From: Vicinamibacteraceae bacterium
Lineage (GTDB): Bacteria; Acidobacteriota; Thermoanaerobaculia; Multivoradales; Multivoraceae
DNA length: 54,122 nucleotides
Direction: 5' to 3'
NCBI GenBank assembly: GCA_012270995.1
Contig: JAAXHG010000179.1
Coordinates: 1 to 54,122 of the forward strand
The notes beneath the pieces were generated by a model. The model worked only from the letters and a program-made list of their open reading frames with translations. It was not told the DNA's origin and ran no database searches. Each line of letters begins with the position of its first letter. Within the stretch, counting starts at the first letter, position 1. The translations under genes and the position numbers were made by a program. Below are positions 15,091-23,559 of this stretch, in pieces.

Positions 15091-16158
15091 TCAGCGCCCC
15101 GCTGCGCGCCGCTCCCGCCAGTAGCGGATTTGCCAACGGGCGACGTTGCGGTTGTGCTCGGCGAGGGTCTCGGCGAAGACGTGGGTGCCGTCGTTGCGGC
15201 TGACGAAGTAGAGGTAAGGGACGTCGGCAGGCGCCGCCGCGGCCCGCAGACTATGCTCGCCCGGGGAGCAGATCGGGCCGGGGGGCAGGCCGGGATGGAC
15301 GTACGTGTTGTAGGGCGAGTCGAGCTCGAGGTCACGGCGACGCAGGTTGCCGTCCCAGGCGCCGGCCATCTTCAGCGCGTAGATGATCGTCGGATCGGCG
15401 TAGAGGGCGATGCCGCGGTCGAGACGGTTGTGGAAGACGGCCGCTACGACGGGCCGCTCGGACAGAGCGCCCGCCTCCTTCTCGACGATGCTGGCCAGGG
15501 TCACGAGGGAGCGGACATCGAGTCCCCGCCTGGAAGCCGGGGTCAGGTGGTTCTCCACCCGTCGGCGGAAGTTGCGGACCATGGCCTCCACGATCTCCTG
15601 TTCGCCCGTGCCCGCCGCGAACGCGTAGGTGTCGGGGAAGAGGTAGCCCTCGAGCGACTCCGCCTCCGGGTCGAGGTCCGCGATCAGGGCGGGAGAGGAC
15701 ATCGCCGCAACGAACGCGTCCAGCTCTCCGAAGCCCTCCGAGACCAGGCGCTCCGCCGTTTCCCGCAGGGTCAGACCCTCGACCACCGTCACCGGATAGG
15801 TCACGACCTCGCCACGGATCACCCGGTCGAGCGCCTCCACCGTGCTCATCGGCTGCTCGAAGCGGTACTCGCCGGCCTGCAACACGTCCTCGGGACGCCG
15901 GTAGTCGAGGTAGAGACGCGCCAGCAGCGGATCGCCGATGACCCCCGCCGCGGACAACTGGTCGAGGATCGAGGCCAGGGGCGCGCCGCGCTCGATCACC
16001 AACTCCACGACGTCCGAACCCCGCGGCCGGTCGAGTTCCCGTTCGGCCCATGCCACCAGGCCGGTGCAGGTTGCCGCCACCGCGACCGCCGCAACGCCTA
16101 GCGCCGCGGCCGACCAAAGGAGCAGACGCCGTCGGCGGCGAGCCGGGACGGAGGTCAT
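15091..16158 (-). CDS. mltG: Endolytic murein transglycosylase MltG
   Basis: 355 residues. A basic N-terminus and one membrane helix (about 11-38) anchor a periplasmic YceG/MltG domain. The catalytic motif ASIVEKEAG is present, with E226 as the likely acid. DPTIIYALK, SPYNTYVHPGLPPGPICSPG and YLYFVSRNDGTHVF are the conserved C-terminal motifs. The family cleaves nascent glycan strands and sets their length. Its ATG overlaps the ruvX stop (ATGA); a ruvX-mltG pair is common. Confidence 0.95.
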   Translation of the reverse strand: MTSVPARRRRRLLLWSAAALGVAAVAVAATCTGLVAWAERELDRPRGSDVVELVIERGAPLASILDQLSAAGVIGDPLLARLYLDYRRPEDVLQAGEYRFEQPMSTVEALDRVIRGEVVTYPVTVVEGLTLRETAERLVSEGFGELDAFVAAMSSPALIADLDPEAESLEGYLFPDTYAFAAGTGEQEIVEAMVRNFRRRVENHLTPASRRGLDVRSLVTLASIVEKEAGALSERPVVAAVFHNRLDRGIALYADPTIIYALKMAGAWDGNLRRRDLELDSPYNTYVHPGLPPGPICSPGEHSLRAAAAPADVPYLYFVSRNDGTHVFAETLAEHNRNVARWQIRYWRERRAAGR

Positions 16159-16568
16159 CCCGCCTCCCGGTCCAGTGCTTCCTGCAGGATGATCTGGGCG
16201 GCCGTGGCGTCGACTCGTTCCGGATGCTTGCGGGGATCGACGCCGGCCGCACGGAGCCGGCGCTCCGCTTCGACGGACGTCAACGACTCGTTCACCGTCC
16301 TCACGGGCCGTTCGCAGGCCCTGCCCAGCCTCTCCGCGAACGCACGCGCCCGCTCGGCGGCAGACCCGAAGGAACCGTCCAGCCGGCGGGGCTCGCCGAC
16401 GACGAGCACCTCCGTATCCGTCTCCAACGCCAGCGCCTTGAGTTCGGCGATCAGCTGCCGGTCCCCGGTGCGGCGGAGCGTCGTGTGCGGCACCGCTACG
16501 CCGACCCTCGAATCGCCGACGGCGACGCCGACTCTCTTCGCGCCGAGGTCGATGCCCAGGAAGCGCAC
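16155..16568 (-). CDS. ruvX: Putative pre-16S rRNA nuclease / RuvX (YqgF)
   Basis: 137 residues, normal length. The RNase H-like fold is shown by the first acidic residue D7 in FLGIDLGAKRVGVAVGD, by VVGEPRRLDGS, by the acidic NESLTSVEAE, and by the final aspartate in RVDATAAQIILQEAL. The family processes the 5' end of 16S rRNA in E. coli and is also described as a Holliday-junction resolvase homologue. It starts the leftward unit with mltG; lptD diverges from it across a 205-bp spacer. Confidence 0.93.
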   Translation of the reverse strand: MRFLGIDLGAKRVGVAVGDSRVGVAVPHTTLRRTGDRQLIAELKALALETDTEVLVVGEPRRLDGSFGSAAERARAFAERLGRACERPVRTVNESLTSVEAERRLRAAGVDPRKHPERVDATAAQIILQEALDREAG

Positions 16569-16661
16569 AGCGCCGCCACTCTGAAACGGGCCAGCAGGAC
16601 TGTCAACTGCCGCGGGCAGCCCTCGGGCGGCGAAGCCCCTGTGGCATAGCGATTGCTAGCA

Positions 16662-16712
16662 TCGAGCCCACGCGCCCCTTGACCGACGTACACGGCGAGT
16701 TGGGGCTCGATG
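16662..16712. promoter_or_regulatory. Inverted repeat in the ruvX-lptD divergent spacer
   Basis: ATCGAGCCC (16662-16670) and GGGCTCGAT (16704-16712) form a perfect 9-bp inverted repeat separated by 33 nt in the 205-bp region between divergent genes. A TTGACC at 16679-16684 lies in the loop, but no good -10 follows. A short frame (ATG 16711 to TGA 16788, 25 residues) crosses the lptD start and could be a leader, but has no supporting ribosome site. Confidence 0.35.
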
Positions 16713-16773
16713 GCGACCAATGAAGTCCAGATCAGCCGCACCGCCGTCGCCCTGAAGATCGGACACCGTCGAG

Positions 16774-19173
16774 ATGTCTGTCGCTGACTTCGGTCGCATG
16801 GCCGCCACTCTGGCTCTGGCTCTGGCTCTGTTGCTGGCCACATCCATAGCGGCCGCGCGGGAACCGGACGACAAGCGAACACCTTCGGAAGAACAGGAAC
16901 GCGGGGGCGACGAGGACCCGGCCGCCGAGGAGTCGGCCATCGAAGAGCCCGATGCGTCGGGGGACGCAGCCGCCGCACCCGAAGGGCCGCCTCCACCTGC
17001 CGGCGCCACGACGTTCACCTTTGAGGTCGAGGACGAGTCCGGCGCCGGCACGGTCGAGGGTTGGGCCGGCCGGATCCGGTTCGAACCCGGAGAGTCGAAC
17101 CTGCGCAGCCTGTCCGACGGCTTCTCGTTCCGGTTCCGGGACTACCGAGCCTCGGGGGATCGCGCCGTCTACGACCACGACAACGAGACGCTCCGGGCCG
17201 AAGGGGACGTCACCTTGAGTCGCAGCGACGAGGTCCTCCGGGGATCGCGCCTCGATCTCGATCTGGCCGCGGAAACCGCCTCGGTCTTCGACGTCGAGGG
17301 CAACATCGGCGCGGACTTCTTCTTCAGCGGCGCCGCAATCCACAAGCACGGTGAAGACCGCTTCACGATCCTCGATGCCCAGTTCACGGCCTGCGAGGTC
17401 GAGGACGGCGAGACTCCGGACTGGAGCTTCCGCACCAGGGAAGTCAACGTGAACGCGAACGGCTACGCGAAGGCTCGCGGACTCTCTTTCCGGGCCAAGA
17501 GGGCGCCGCTCATCTACCTGCCCTACATGCTGTGGCCGGTCGAGAGCTCCAGGGTCAGCGGCTTCCTGACGCCGAAGCCGGGGTTCTCCACGCGTCGCGG
17601 TCCTTCCCTCGGCATCGCGTACTTCTGGGCGATCAACAGAAGCTACGACGCCACCTTCAACGTCGACCTCTACGCCGGCGCCCCCGTCGGCGCCACGAAC
17701 GCCTTCTCCAGCCGGCCCTTCTGGGGCCTGGGAACCGAGTTCCGGTACCGGCCCAGCGAGGGGACGGACGGCACCTTCGACGGCTACCTGATCGACGATA
17801 CGGAGCGGGACGAGAGACGCTGGCGGATTCGCTGGAACCACCAGTCGGACCAACTGCCGGGGGGATTCCGCGGCGTAGTTCGCGCGGAGGACGTATCCGA
17901 CTTCGAGTTCTTCCGCGACTTCGAACGCCGTGTCGACCGCAACAGCAGGCGCCAGCTCTACTCGACCGCCTTCGTCACCCGGAACTGGGGCAACCAGTCC
18001 GTCAACGTCCAGCTCGACCAGCGCAAGACGTTCATCTCGGCCGAGCGCACGGTCCAGCTACGCCAGTTGCCCGAGATCGAGTACAAGCTGCGCTCCACAC
18101 AGCTCGGAAACGCGCCGCTCTACCTCCAGTTGAAGAGCTCCCTCCACTACCTCGACACCAACCGCTCGGCCCGACAGACAGGTCGCTACGCGCGCGCCAA
18201 CCTGGTGCCGGAGCTCAGCGTGCCGATACCGGTGACGACCTGGCTTTCGCTGTCGCTCACCGCTGGCGGTCACCTGACCTGGTACGGCGACAGCCTGATG
18301 AGCGCCCAAGAACGCCAGGCCGCCATGTCCGACACGGATTTTCGGGGCGAGGACCTGTTGCGTCTCGTCTCCACCGCTGGCGCCGAGATCATCGGCCCCG
18401 GGTTCTCGCGCATCTTCGACCTCAAGGAGGGCGGGCGCTTCTCGCGGCTGAAGCACGTGATCGAGCCGCGCATCGTCTATGGCTACTTCCACGACTTCGA
18501 CGATCGATTCCGGATTCCCCTGTTCGACGAGATCGACAACCTGCGTGGACGCAACGCCGCCCGGTTCAGCCTCTTCAACCGTCTGCTCGCGAAGCCCGCG
18601 GACCCGGAAGAAGGCGGCGCCTTCGAGATCCTCTCGCTGGAGATCTTCCGGGATCTTTCGCTCGACACCGACAAGCCGCTGCTGCGCTCGCAGGATCGCA
18701 GCCTTACCAGCCAGAACGGTCCGGTCGGCGCCCTGCTGCGGTTCAATCCGTCCCGGCGCACGGGCCTCCGCTTCGACGCGCTCTACGACACCCTGTACTC
18801 GCAATTCTCCCGAACCGGAATCTCGGCGAGTCTTGGCATCGGCGACTCGAGTTCGCTCGGTCTTCGCTGGGCGGTGCGACGCAACCCCGAACTGGACACG
18901 ACCCGCCGCCACCACGTCCAGGTTTCGGCCGGCCTCGAGCTGATCCCGAGCAAGCTGAACCTGAACACCATGGTGAGTTACGACATCCAGCAGCAACTCA
19001 TCCAGATTCAGCGCCATGTCGTCGACTACCGGGGCTGTTGCTTCGGGCTCCGCCTGGAGGTCGCGAACTTCCGCACGCTCCTGCGCCAGGACACGCAGTA
19101 CAGGCTCCTGGTGACGCTCAAGAGCGTCGGCTCCTTCTTCGACATCACCGGCGGCCAGAGCGAGACGCTGTGA
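16774..19173 (+). CDS. lptD: LPS-assembly protein LptD
   Basis: 799 residues, the outer-membrane barrel that inserts lipopolysaccharide into the outer leaflet. ATG 16774 is preferred; ATG 16798 would also keep the signal peptide (LALALALLLATSIAAA). An acidic Pro/Ala-rich linker (~30-75) precedes the periplasmic OstA jellyroll (~80-220) and the barrel. LIYLPYMLWPVESSRVSGFL is a typical LptD junction motif. Cysteines C207 and the adjacent pair C755-C756 (in DYRGCCFGLRL) match three of the four disulfide cysteines of E. coli LptD; the most N-terminal partner is absent. It overlaps the next gene (GTGA). The organism therefore has an LPS-type outer membrane. Confidence 0.93.
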   Translation: MSVADFGRMAATLALALALLLATSIAAAREPDDKRTPSEEQERGGDEDPAAEESAIEEPDASGDAAAAPEGPPPPAGATTFTFEVEDESGAGTVEGWAGRIRFEPGESNLRSLSDGFSFRFRDYRASGDRAVYDHDNETLRAEGDVTLSRSDEVLRGSRLDLDLAAETASVFDVEGNIGADFFFSGAAIHKHGEDRFTILDAQFTACEVEDGETPDWSFRTREVNVNANGYAKARGLSFRAKRAPLIYLPYMLWPVESSRVSGFLTPKPGFSTRRGPSLGIAYFWAINRSYDATFNVDLYAGAPVGATNAFSSRPFWGLGTEFRYRPSEGTDGTFDGYLIDDTERDERRWRIRWNHQSDQLPGGFRGVVRAEDVSDFEFFRDFERRVDRNSRRQLYSTAFVTRNWGNQSVNVQLDQRKTFISAERTVQLRQLPEIEYKLRSTQLGNAPLYLQLKSSLHYLDTNRSARQTGRYARANLVPELSVPIPVTTWLSLSLTAGGHLTWYGDSLMSAQERQAAMSDTDFRGEDLLRLVSTAGAEIIGPGFSRIFDLKEGGRFSRLKHVIEPRIVYGYFHDFDDRFRIPLFDEIDNLRGRNAARFSLFNRLLAKPADPEEGGAFEILSLEIFRDLSLDTDKPLLRSQDRSLTSQNGPVGALLRFNPSRRTGLRFDALYDTLYSQFSRTGISASLGIGDSSSLGLRWAVRRNPELDTTRRHHVQVSAGLELIPSKLNLNTMVSYDIQQQLIQIQRHVVDYRGCCFGLRLEVANFRTLLRQDTQYRLLVTLKSVGSFFDITGGQSETL

Positions 19174-20045
19174 CCAGGGCCACCGGCGCCGCTCCCAGGG
19201 CGGTCGTACTGGGCGCAGCGGGCCAGCTTGGACGGGAGGTCGCCTCTGAACTCCGGCGGCGCGGCATGGAAGTGCTCGCCGCCGACCGCGGTCGAGCGGA
19301 TCTCCGCGATACCGCCGGGACCGCCGCGCTCGCCGCGGAGTTCGGAGCCCGCGCCATCTACAACTGCGCGGCGTACACGGATGTCGACGGCTGCGAAAGC
19401 GACCTGGATCGGGCGATGGAGGTCAACGGCAGAGCGCCCGGTCGGCTGGCGGCGGCCCTGCCCTCCAACTGCCGCATGATCCACGTCTCGACCGACTACG
19501 TGTTCGACGGCCTCGGCCACCGTCCCTACCGCGAGGGGGACCCCACCTCGCCGCGGACCGCGTACGGCCGTTCGAAGCTCCACGGCGAGCCCGGCGTTCT
19601 TGACGCCGGCGGTCTCGTCGTCCGCACGAGCTGGGTATTCGGCCCCGAGGGCAGGAACTTCGTCTCGGCGATCGCTTCGCGCATCGGCGAGGGCGCGCCG
19701 GCGCGCGTGGTGTCCAATCAGGTCGGCTGCCCCACGTACGCCCCCTACCTGGCCAGGGCGCTTGTCGATCTCGTCTCCGTCGGCGCCTCCGGCATCGTCC
19801 ACTACTGCAACGCGCCGGCTGTGTCCTGGCACGGTTTCGCCCTCGCCATTGCCGACGCCCTGGGACTGAGCGTTCCCATCACGCCGATCCCGTCCTCCGA
19901 ACTGACCCGGCCGGCGGTGCGGCCGGCGTACTCCGTCCTGGATACTTCGCGTTTCGAAACCCTGGCGAGTCGCGGCATCGAGCCCTGGCGGCCCGGTCTG
20001 GCCGACTACTTCGAGCGCCTGCGGCAAGGCAGGGTCGGGTCGTGA
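19170..20045 (+). CDS. rmlD: dTDP-4-dehydrorhamnose reductase-like enzyme
   Basis: 291 residues from GTG 19170, overlapping the lptD stop. A short-chain-dehydrogenase Rossmann fold has GAAGQLG at the N-terminus, INCAAYTDVD-like IYNCAAYTDVDGCE, VSTDYVFDG, and the catalytic Y-x-x-x-K in AYGRSKLHGE. RTSWVFGPEGRNFV and VSNQVGCPTYA are RmlD motifs. The family makes dTDP-L-rhamnose for surface glycans. RmlA, RmlB and RmlC are not in the window, so the rest of the pathway must lie elsewhere or the substrate differs. Confidence 0.88.
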   Translation: MTRATGAAPRAVVLGAAGQLGREVASELRRRGMEVLAADRGRADLRDTAGTAALAAEFGARAIYNCAAYTDVDGCESDLDRAMEVNGRAPGRLAAALPSNCRMIHVSTDYVFDGLGHRPYREGDPTSPRTAYGRSKLHGEPGVLDAGGLVVRTSWVFGPEGRNFVSAIASRIGEGAPARVVSNQVGCPTYAPYLARALVDLVSVGASGIVHYCNAPAVSWHGFALAIADALGLSVPITPIPSSELTRPAVRPAYSVLDTSRFETLASRGIEPWRPGLADYFERLRQGRVGS

Positions 20046-21013
20046 CCCGCGTTCTCGTCACCGGCGCCGAAGGCTTCGTCGGCCGGCGCCTCGTTCCCCT
20101 GTTACTCGAAGGCGGCGCCACCGTCGTCGCCTGCCATGGCCCCGGCACTGCCCCACTCGACCCCCGGACCGTCACCCCGCCAGCCGCGAGATGTGACTGG
20201 GCGGAACTCGACATCCGCGACCGTGGAGCGGTGGAACAGATCCTTGGGGAACATGCGCCGGACGCCGTGGTGCATCTCGCCGGACTTTCCGACGTCGGCG
20301 CCTCCTGGCGGCGAATCGACGACTACTACCGGGTCAACGTGGAGGGCACCGAGTTCGTGGCGGCGGCGGCGCGAACGCTTCCCGAGCCGTGCCGGCTGAT
20401 CGTCGCGTCGAGCGCCGAGGTCTACGGAAGAGTGCCCGAGACCGAACTCCCCACCGGTGAGGACAGGCCGCTCCGCCCGCGGTCCCCTTATGCGATGACC
20501 AAGGCTCTCGTCGAACGGCTAACGCTCGACGGGGGCGCCATCGCGGTCCGCTCCTTCAACCTGATCGGCCCCGGCCAGAGCGCGCAGTTCGCCTTGCCTT
20601 CCTTCGCGTCGCAACTCGCGGAGATCGAGGCCGGGCGCAAGGAACCGGTGCTGCGGGTCGGCAACCTGACTTCGCGCCGCGATTTCGTCCACGTCGACGA
20701 CGGCGCCGATGCGTATGCCGTCCTCGTTGAGCGCGGCGAACCGGGCAGCGCCTACAACATCGCCCGCGGCGAAGCGATCGAATTGGCCGCGGCGCTTGGT
20801 CGACTCATCGAGATCAGCGGTGTGACGACCGAGGTACTCGAGGATCCGGACCGGCTGCGGCCCGCCGACGTGCCCGTCCTGTGCGGTGACGCAAGCCGTC
20901 TCCGCGCCCTGGGCTGGCGCCCCCGGCGCGGTTTCGATCAGGCTCTGGAAGCGATCTGGGAGGATGCGAGGGCGGCGCTAGCCGGCCCTGTTGGCCCGCT
21001 CCAGGGCGAGTAG
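20042..21013 (+). CDS. NAD-dependent sugar epimerase/reductase (GDP-4-keto-6-deoxymannose reductase-like)
   Basis: 323 residues from GTG 20042, overlapping the preceding stop (GTGA). An extended SDR with GAEGFVG, VVHLAGLSDVGASW, SSAEVYG and the catalytic YAMTK. The segments NLIGPGQSAQFALPSFASQL and VGNLTSRRDFVHVDDGADAY are typical of GDP-mannose dehydratase / GDP-6-deoxymannose reductases. It probably makes a GDP-deoxyhexose for the envelope. The 3' end overlaps the opposing ogt gene by 36 bp, so the last dozen residues share DNA with ogt. The exact sugar is not determinable. Confidence 0.83.
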   Translation: MTRVLVTGAEGFVGRRLVPLLLEGGATVVACHGPGTAPLDPRTVTPPAARCDWAELDIRDRGAVEQILGEHAPDAVVHLAGLSDVGASWRRIDDYYRVNVEGTEFVAAAARTLPEPCRLIVASSAEVYGRVPETELPTGEDRPLRPRSPYAMTKALVERLTLDGGAIAVRSFNLIGPGQSAQFALPSFASQLAEIEAGRKEPVLRVGNLTSRRDFVHVDDGADAYAVLVERGEPGSAYNIARGEAIELAAALGRLIEISGVTTEVLEDPDRLRPADVPVLCGDASRLRALGWRPRRGFDQALEAIWEDARAALAGPVGPLQGE

Positions 21014-21547
21014 CTGAGCCTTGCGCTCCGTGCCGCCGATGTAGGAACCCGGACCGCTCCGGCGCGGCACGACACGGTGGCAGGGAACGAGGATCGGCAA
21101 CGGGTTCGCCATCAGTTTCGACCGGATCAGTCGATAGGCCCCCGTCCGGCCCGATGACGTCGCCACGTTGCGGTAGGTGCGCGTCAGACCGTAGGGGATC
21201 CGCGCCGTCTCCCGGAAGATCCGGCACGAAAGGGCGTCCAGGCCGATCCGGTCGAGATCGTAGGGCAGATCCAGGTTGCGCCGCGCGCCGGCAAAGTACT
21301 CCGACAGCCGGCCCAACGCCTCGTCGATGAAGTCGGTCGTCTTCACCGCGCCGAGCGAGGGGAACAGCTCTTTCTCCGTATCCGCCGGATCGATGACCAG
21401 GCGCGTCACCAGCCGGCCCATGAACTCCAGACCCAGGGAGCCGAGCGGCGAGGGAATCAGGACTCTAAGCGGCGGGACGGTGCGCGCCGCGGGCCATGCC
21501 GGCGCACCGGCCGGCGCCTGCGCAAGGCTCACGATTTCCTGGGCCAC
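20978..21547 (-). CDS. ogt: Methylated-DNA-protein-cysteine methyltransferase
   Basis: 189 residues. The active-site motif PCHRV lies in NPLPILVPCHRVVPRRSG, whose cysteine takes the alkyl group from O6-alkylguanine. The helix-turn-helix RTYRNVATSSGRTGAYRLIR and the downstream SYIGGTERKAQLLALE are normal. The start is GTG 21547. A promoter-like pair ends only 8 nt upstream, so a leaderless transcript is possible. It overlaps the preceding plus-strand gene by 36 bp at the 3' end. Single-domain type (no AdaA part). Confidence 0.93.
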   Translation of the reverse strand: MAQEIVSLAQAPAGAPAWPAARTVPPLRVLIPSPLGSLGLEFMGRLVTRLVIDPADTEKELFPSLGAVKTTDFIDEALGRLSEYFAGARRNLDLPYDLDRIGLDALSCRIFRETARIPYGLTRTYRNVATSSGRTGAYRLIRSKLMANPLPILVPCHRVVPRRSGPGSYIGGTERKAQLLALERANRAG

Positions 21548-21555
21548 GATAAGTC

Positions 21556-21585
21556 ATCGTAGCATGGCAACTTCTCTATGTCCAA
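21556..21585 (-). promoter_or_regulatory. Candidate ogt promoter
   Basis: On the minus strand, TTGGAC (21580-21585) and TACGAT (21556-21561) are spaced by 18 nt, in a locally AT-richer stretch directly before the GTG at 21547. A start 7 nt after the -10 would fall at the start codon. The matches are moderate (three and four of six), so this is a proposal only. Confidence 0.35.
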
Positions 21586-21589
21586 ACGG

Positions 21590-21626
21590 ACGGCGCGCCC
21601 CACGCGACCGGCGGCCCGCGCGCCGT
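21590..21626 (-). terminator. Hairpin ending the glycan operon
   Basis: Perfect 9-bp inverted repeat ACGGCGCGC / GCGCGCCGT with a 19-nt loop. It begins in the stop codon of the PEGA gene and, on the minus strand, is followed by CCGTTTGG. It is well placed as the terminator of the glycosyltransferase-PEGA operon, just before the ogt promoter. Confidence 0.5.
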
Positions 21627-22582
21627 CACTCCTGCCGGAGTTCGATGCGCAGCGACACGTCTTCGCCCCTGGCGGCCTCGAACTCGCGCACCGCGGTCGC
21701 GTAACCCGGCCTAGTCACCTCCAGACGGTGGGCGCCCGGGTCGACGATCAGCGGCGAATGGAGATTCGCGAGTTGAGCGCCGCTTCCCAGTAGCCGCCCG
21801 TCGAGATACACGACGGCATCGGAGGGCTCCACCTCGACCAACAGACGCGCGGGCTCGGTCCTCTGGTCCTGCCTGATCGGCTGGCCGCGGTTCTCGACCC
21901 TCCAAGACTCGCCGGAGGCCGCGGTCCGTTGCGCCACCGGCTCGGGCGCGGCCGGCTTGGGCGCAGGGGGCTGCGGCCGAACAGCGGTACCCGGCACGAG
22001 GTCCTGGCCGATCTTGATCACGACACCGGGGCGGATGCGGATCTTCCGTTCCAGGGTCTCATGGCCATCCATGAAGATCGCCAGACGGTAGCTGCCCTCA
22101 CGCAGCCAGAGATAACGGGGGAAGCCGTCGAACGAGTCGACGCGGCCGATCAGTTCGCCGTCGAGGTAGACCGAGGCCTTCTTGGGTCTCGTGTTGATGT
22201 CCAGCGCGCCCGCGTTCGGCGCGGCGTAGCCGACCGCCCGTGGGCCCCAGCCATAGAGACCGTACGGCCCGAAGGCGTAGGGCGAGTAGTACGGCCAGAA
22301 GGAACCGTAGCCGCCGTACCAGCCGAACGAACCGTAGTAAGGCCGGTAGACGACCCGCGTCCGGGTTCGCCGCCCGTCGCGGGTACCTTCACGGGACTCG
22401 CCCCGGTCGCCGGCAACCGCCGCGATCGGCGTCGACACGGCTGCCGCGCGGGCGACGGCGGTCACGCCGCCAGGCGCCCCCGGGGCCGCCTCCGCGCCGC
22501 CGGCCAGCGCGAGGCCAAGCAACGCCGCAAGGGCCGGCGCCGACACCCGCCGGATCAGCCCGAAGCGCTCCGGTCCTCTCAT
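21626..22582 (-). CDS. Secreted PEGA-domain protein with Gly/Tyr-rich segment
   Basis: 318 residues from ATG 22582, with a strong GGGGAGG site 6 nt upstream. A signal peptide ends GGAEAA. A flexible Gly/Tyr/Phe-rich stretch (~80-115, SFGWYGGYGSFWPYYSPYAF) is followed by two PEGA domains: GALDINTRPKKASVYLDGEL... (~125-190) and RLLVEVEPSDAVVYLDGRLL... (~240-315). A Pro-rich linker joins them. PEGA domains are beta-sandwich modules of surface or periplasmic proteins. The ATG overlaps the glycosyltransferase stop (ATGA), so this is the last gene of the glycan operon and may act on, or be decorated by, its product. Confidence 0.85.
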   Translation of the reverse strand: MRGPERFGLIRRVSAPALAALLGLALAGGAEAAPGAPGGVTAVARAAAVSTPIAAVAGDRGESREGTRDGRRTRTRVVYRPYYGSFGWYGGYGSFWPYYSPYAFGPYGLYGWGPRAVGYAAPNAGALDINTRPKKASVYLDGELIGRVDSFDGFPRYLWLREGSYRLAIFMDGHETLERKIRIRPGVVIKIGQDLVPGTAVRPQPPAPKPAAPEPVAQRTAASGESWRVENRGQPIRQDQRTEPARLLVEVEPSDAVVYLDGRLLGSGAQLANLHSPLIVDPGAHRLEVTRPGYATAVREFEAARGEDVSLRIELRQE

Positions 22583-23559
22583 GATGTGCCTCCCCGGTCC
22601 AGGCCGACGCCATCGGACCAGCCGTTCCTCAGTCCTTCCAGATAGTGATGTCGCATCGTCTTCTCCCAAAGCCGGGGCAACCTGACCGGCATTCTCTGCA
22701 ACGCGCGCGCCAGCCGCTCCTGCGCCCACAGCAGAGTTCGCTCCCCGGCTCCACCCGCCGAAGGGGGCCTGCCGTTCTGCATCCCCAGGAAGTGCCCGAG
22801 CCGTTCGTGGCGCCGGTAGAAGACGACCGCCGAGTATCCCGAGCGGTACTGGCGCTCCGCGAACCGCGCCAGATCCGTCGGATGGTCGTGCGCGACGTGC
22901 GCCGCCGGCCGGTAGAGCAGCCGCAAACCCTTCGCGGCGAGCCGGTAGCCCGCCTCTACATCCTCCCAGGCCGCGAAAGGAAACGCCGGGTCGAAGGGCT
23001 CGGCCGCCATCGCGTCCCGGTCGACGGAGAGGTTGGACGTGTAGAAGAAGTTGAACGGTACGTTGTTTTCGTCCTCGATCAGGGCGAAGCCGAACTGCAG
23101 TCCCTGCTCGTTGATGTAGTCGAGGAAGGGTGTACGGCGCATGCGCCGGTGCCAGTCCGTGCGGCCGATCACTCCGACGCAGCCGCCTTCGGCGCGAACG
23201 GAGCACGCGAGGTCCCCGTTCTGGACCCGGTCGTGCGCGGCCAACCATCCTGGCGAGGGGACGGTGTCGTCACCAAGAAAGGCCACCCATCGCCCCCGCC
23301 CCGCCGCCACCCCCCGATTCCGCGCTACGGCCGGCCCCTGCTTCCGCTGGTGGATCACGCGCAACCGGGGCGCGGCGTCTTCGCGCTCGGCAACCCGCTC
23401 GTCCAACCAGGCGGCAGTGCCGTCGGTGCTCCCGTCGTTCACCACGAGGACCTCGAAGCGCGGCCCCTCCTGCCTGTCCAGCGCCTCGAGCACCTCCCCC
23501 AGCGCCTCGAGCCGGTTGAAGGTGGGGATGACGACCGTCCAGGCCGGCGCTCCGCTCAA
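22579..23559 (-). CDS. Family 2 glycosyltransferase
   Basis: 326 residues. The start is TTG 23559, overlapping the upstream stop (TTGA) and preceded by GGAGGTGG. A GT-A fold opens WTVVIPTFNRLEALGEVLEAL, with VNDGSTDGTAAWL (nucleotide site) and FLGDDTVPSPGWL as the DxD-like metal site. FAAWEDVEAGYRL is the likely catalytic acidic region. No membrane segments are visible, so it acts on the cytoplasmic side. The donor and acceptor sugars are unknown. The open frame continues upstream only as a shadow of the neighbouring transferase gene. Confidence 0.87.
   Translation of the reverse strand: MSGAPAWTVVIPTFNRLEALGEVLEALDRQEGPRFEVLVVNDGSTDGTAAWLDERVAEREDAAPRLRVIHQRKQGPAVARNRGVAAGRGRWVAFLGDDTVPSPGWLAAHDRVQNGDLACSVRAEGGCVGVIGRTDWHRRMRRTPFLDYINEQGLQFGFALIEDENNVPFNFFYTSNLSVDRDAMAAEPFDPAFPFAAWEDVEAGYRLAAKGLRLLYRPAAHVAHDHPTDLARFAERQYRSGYSAVVFYRRHERLGHFLGMQNGRPPSAGGAGERTLLWAQERLARALQRMPVRLPRLWEKTMRHHYLEGLRNGWSDGVGLDRGGTS

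Noticed and set aside
16711..16788. 25-residue upstream frame ahead of lptD
   Set aside because: It has an ATG but no Shine-Dalgarno and no recognisable leader-peptide feature, so it was not listed as a gene.
16732..17853. 373-codon minus-strand frame over the start of lptD
   Set aside because: Antisense to the LptD signal peptide and periplasmic domain; no ribosome site and Val/Gly/Arg-rich composition.
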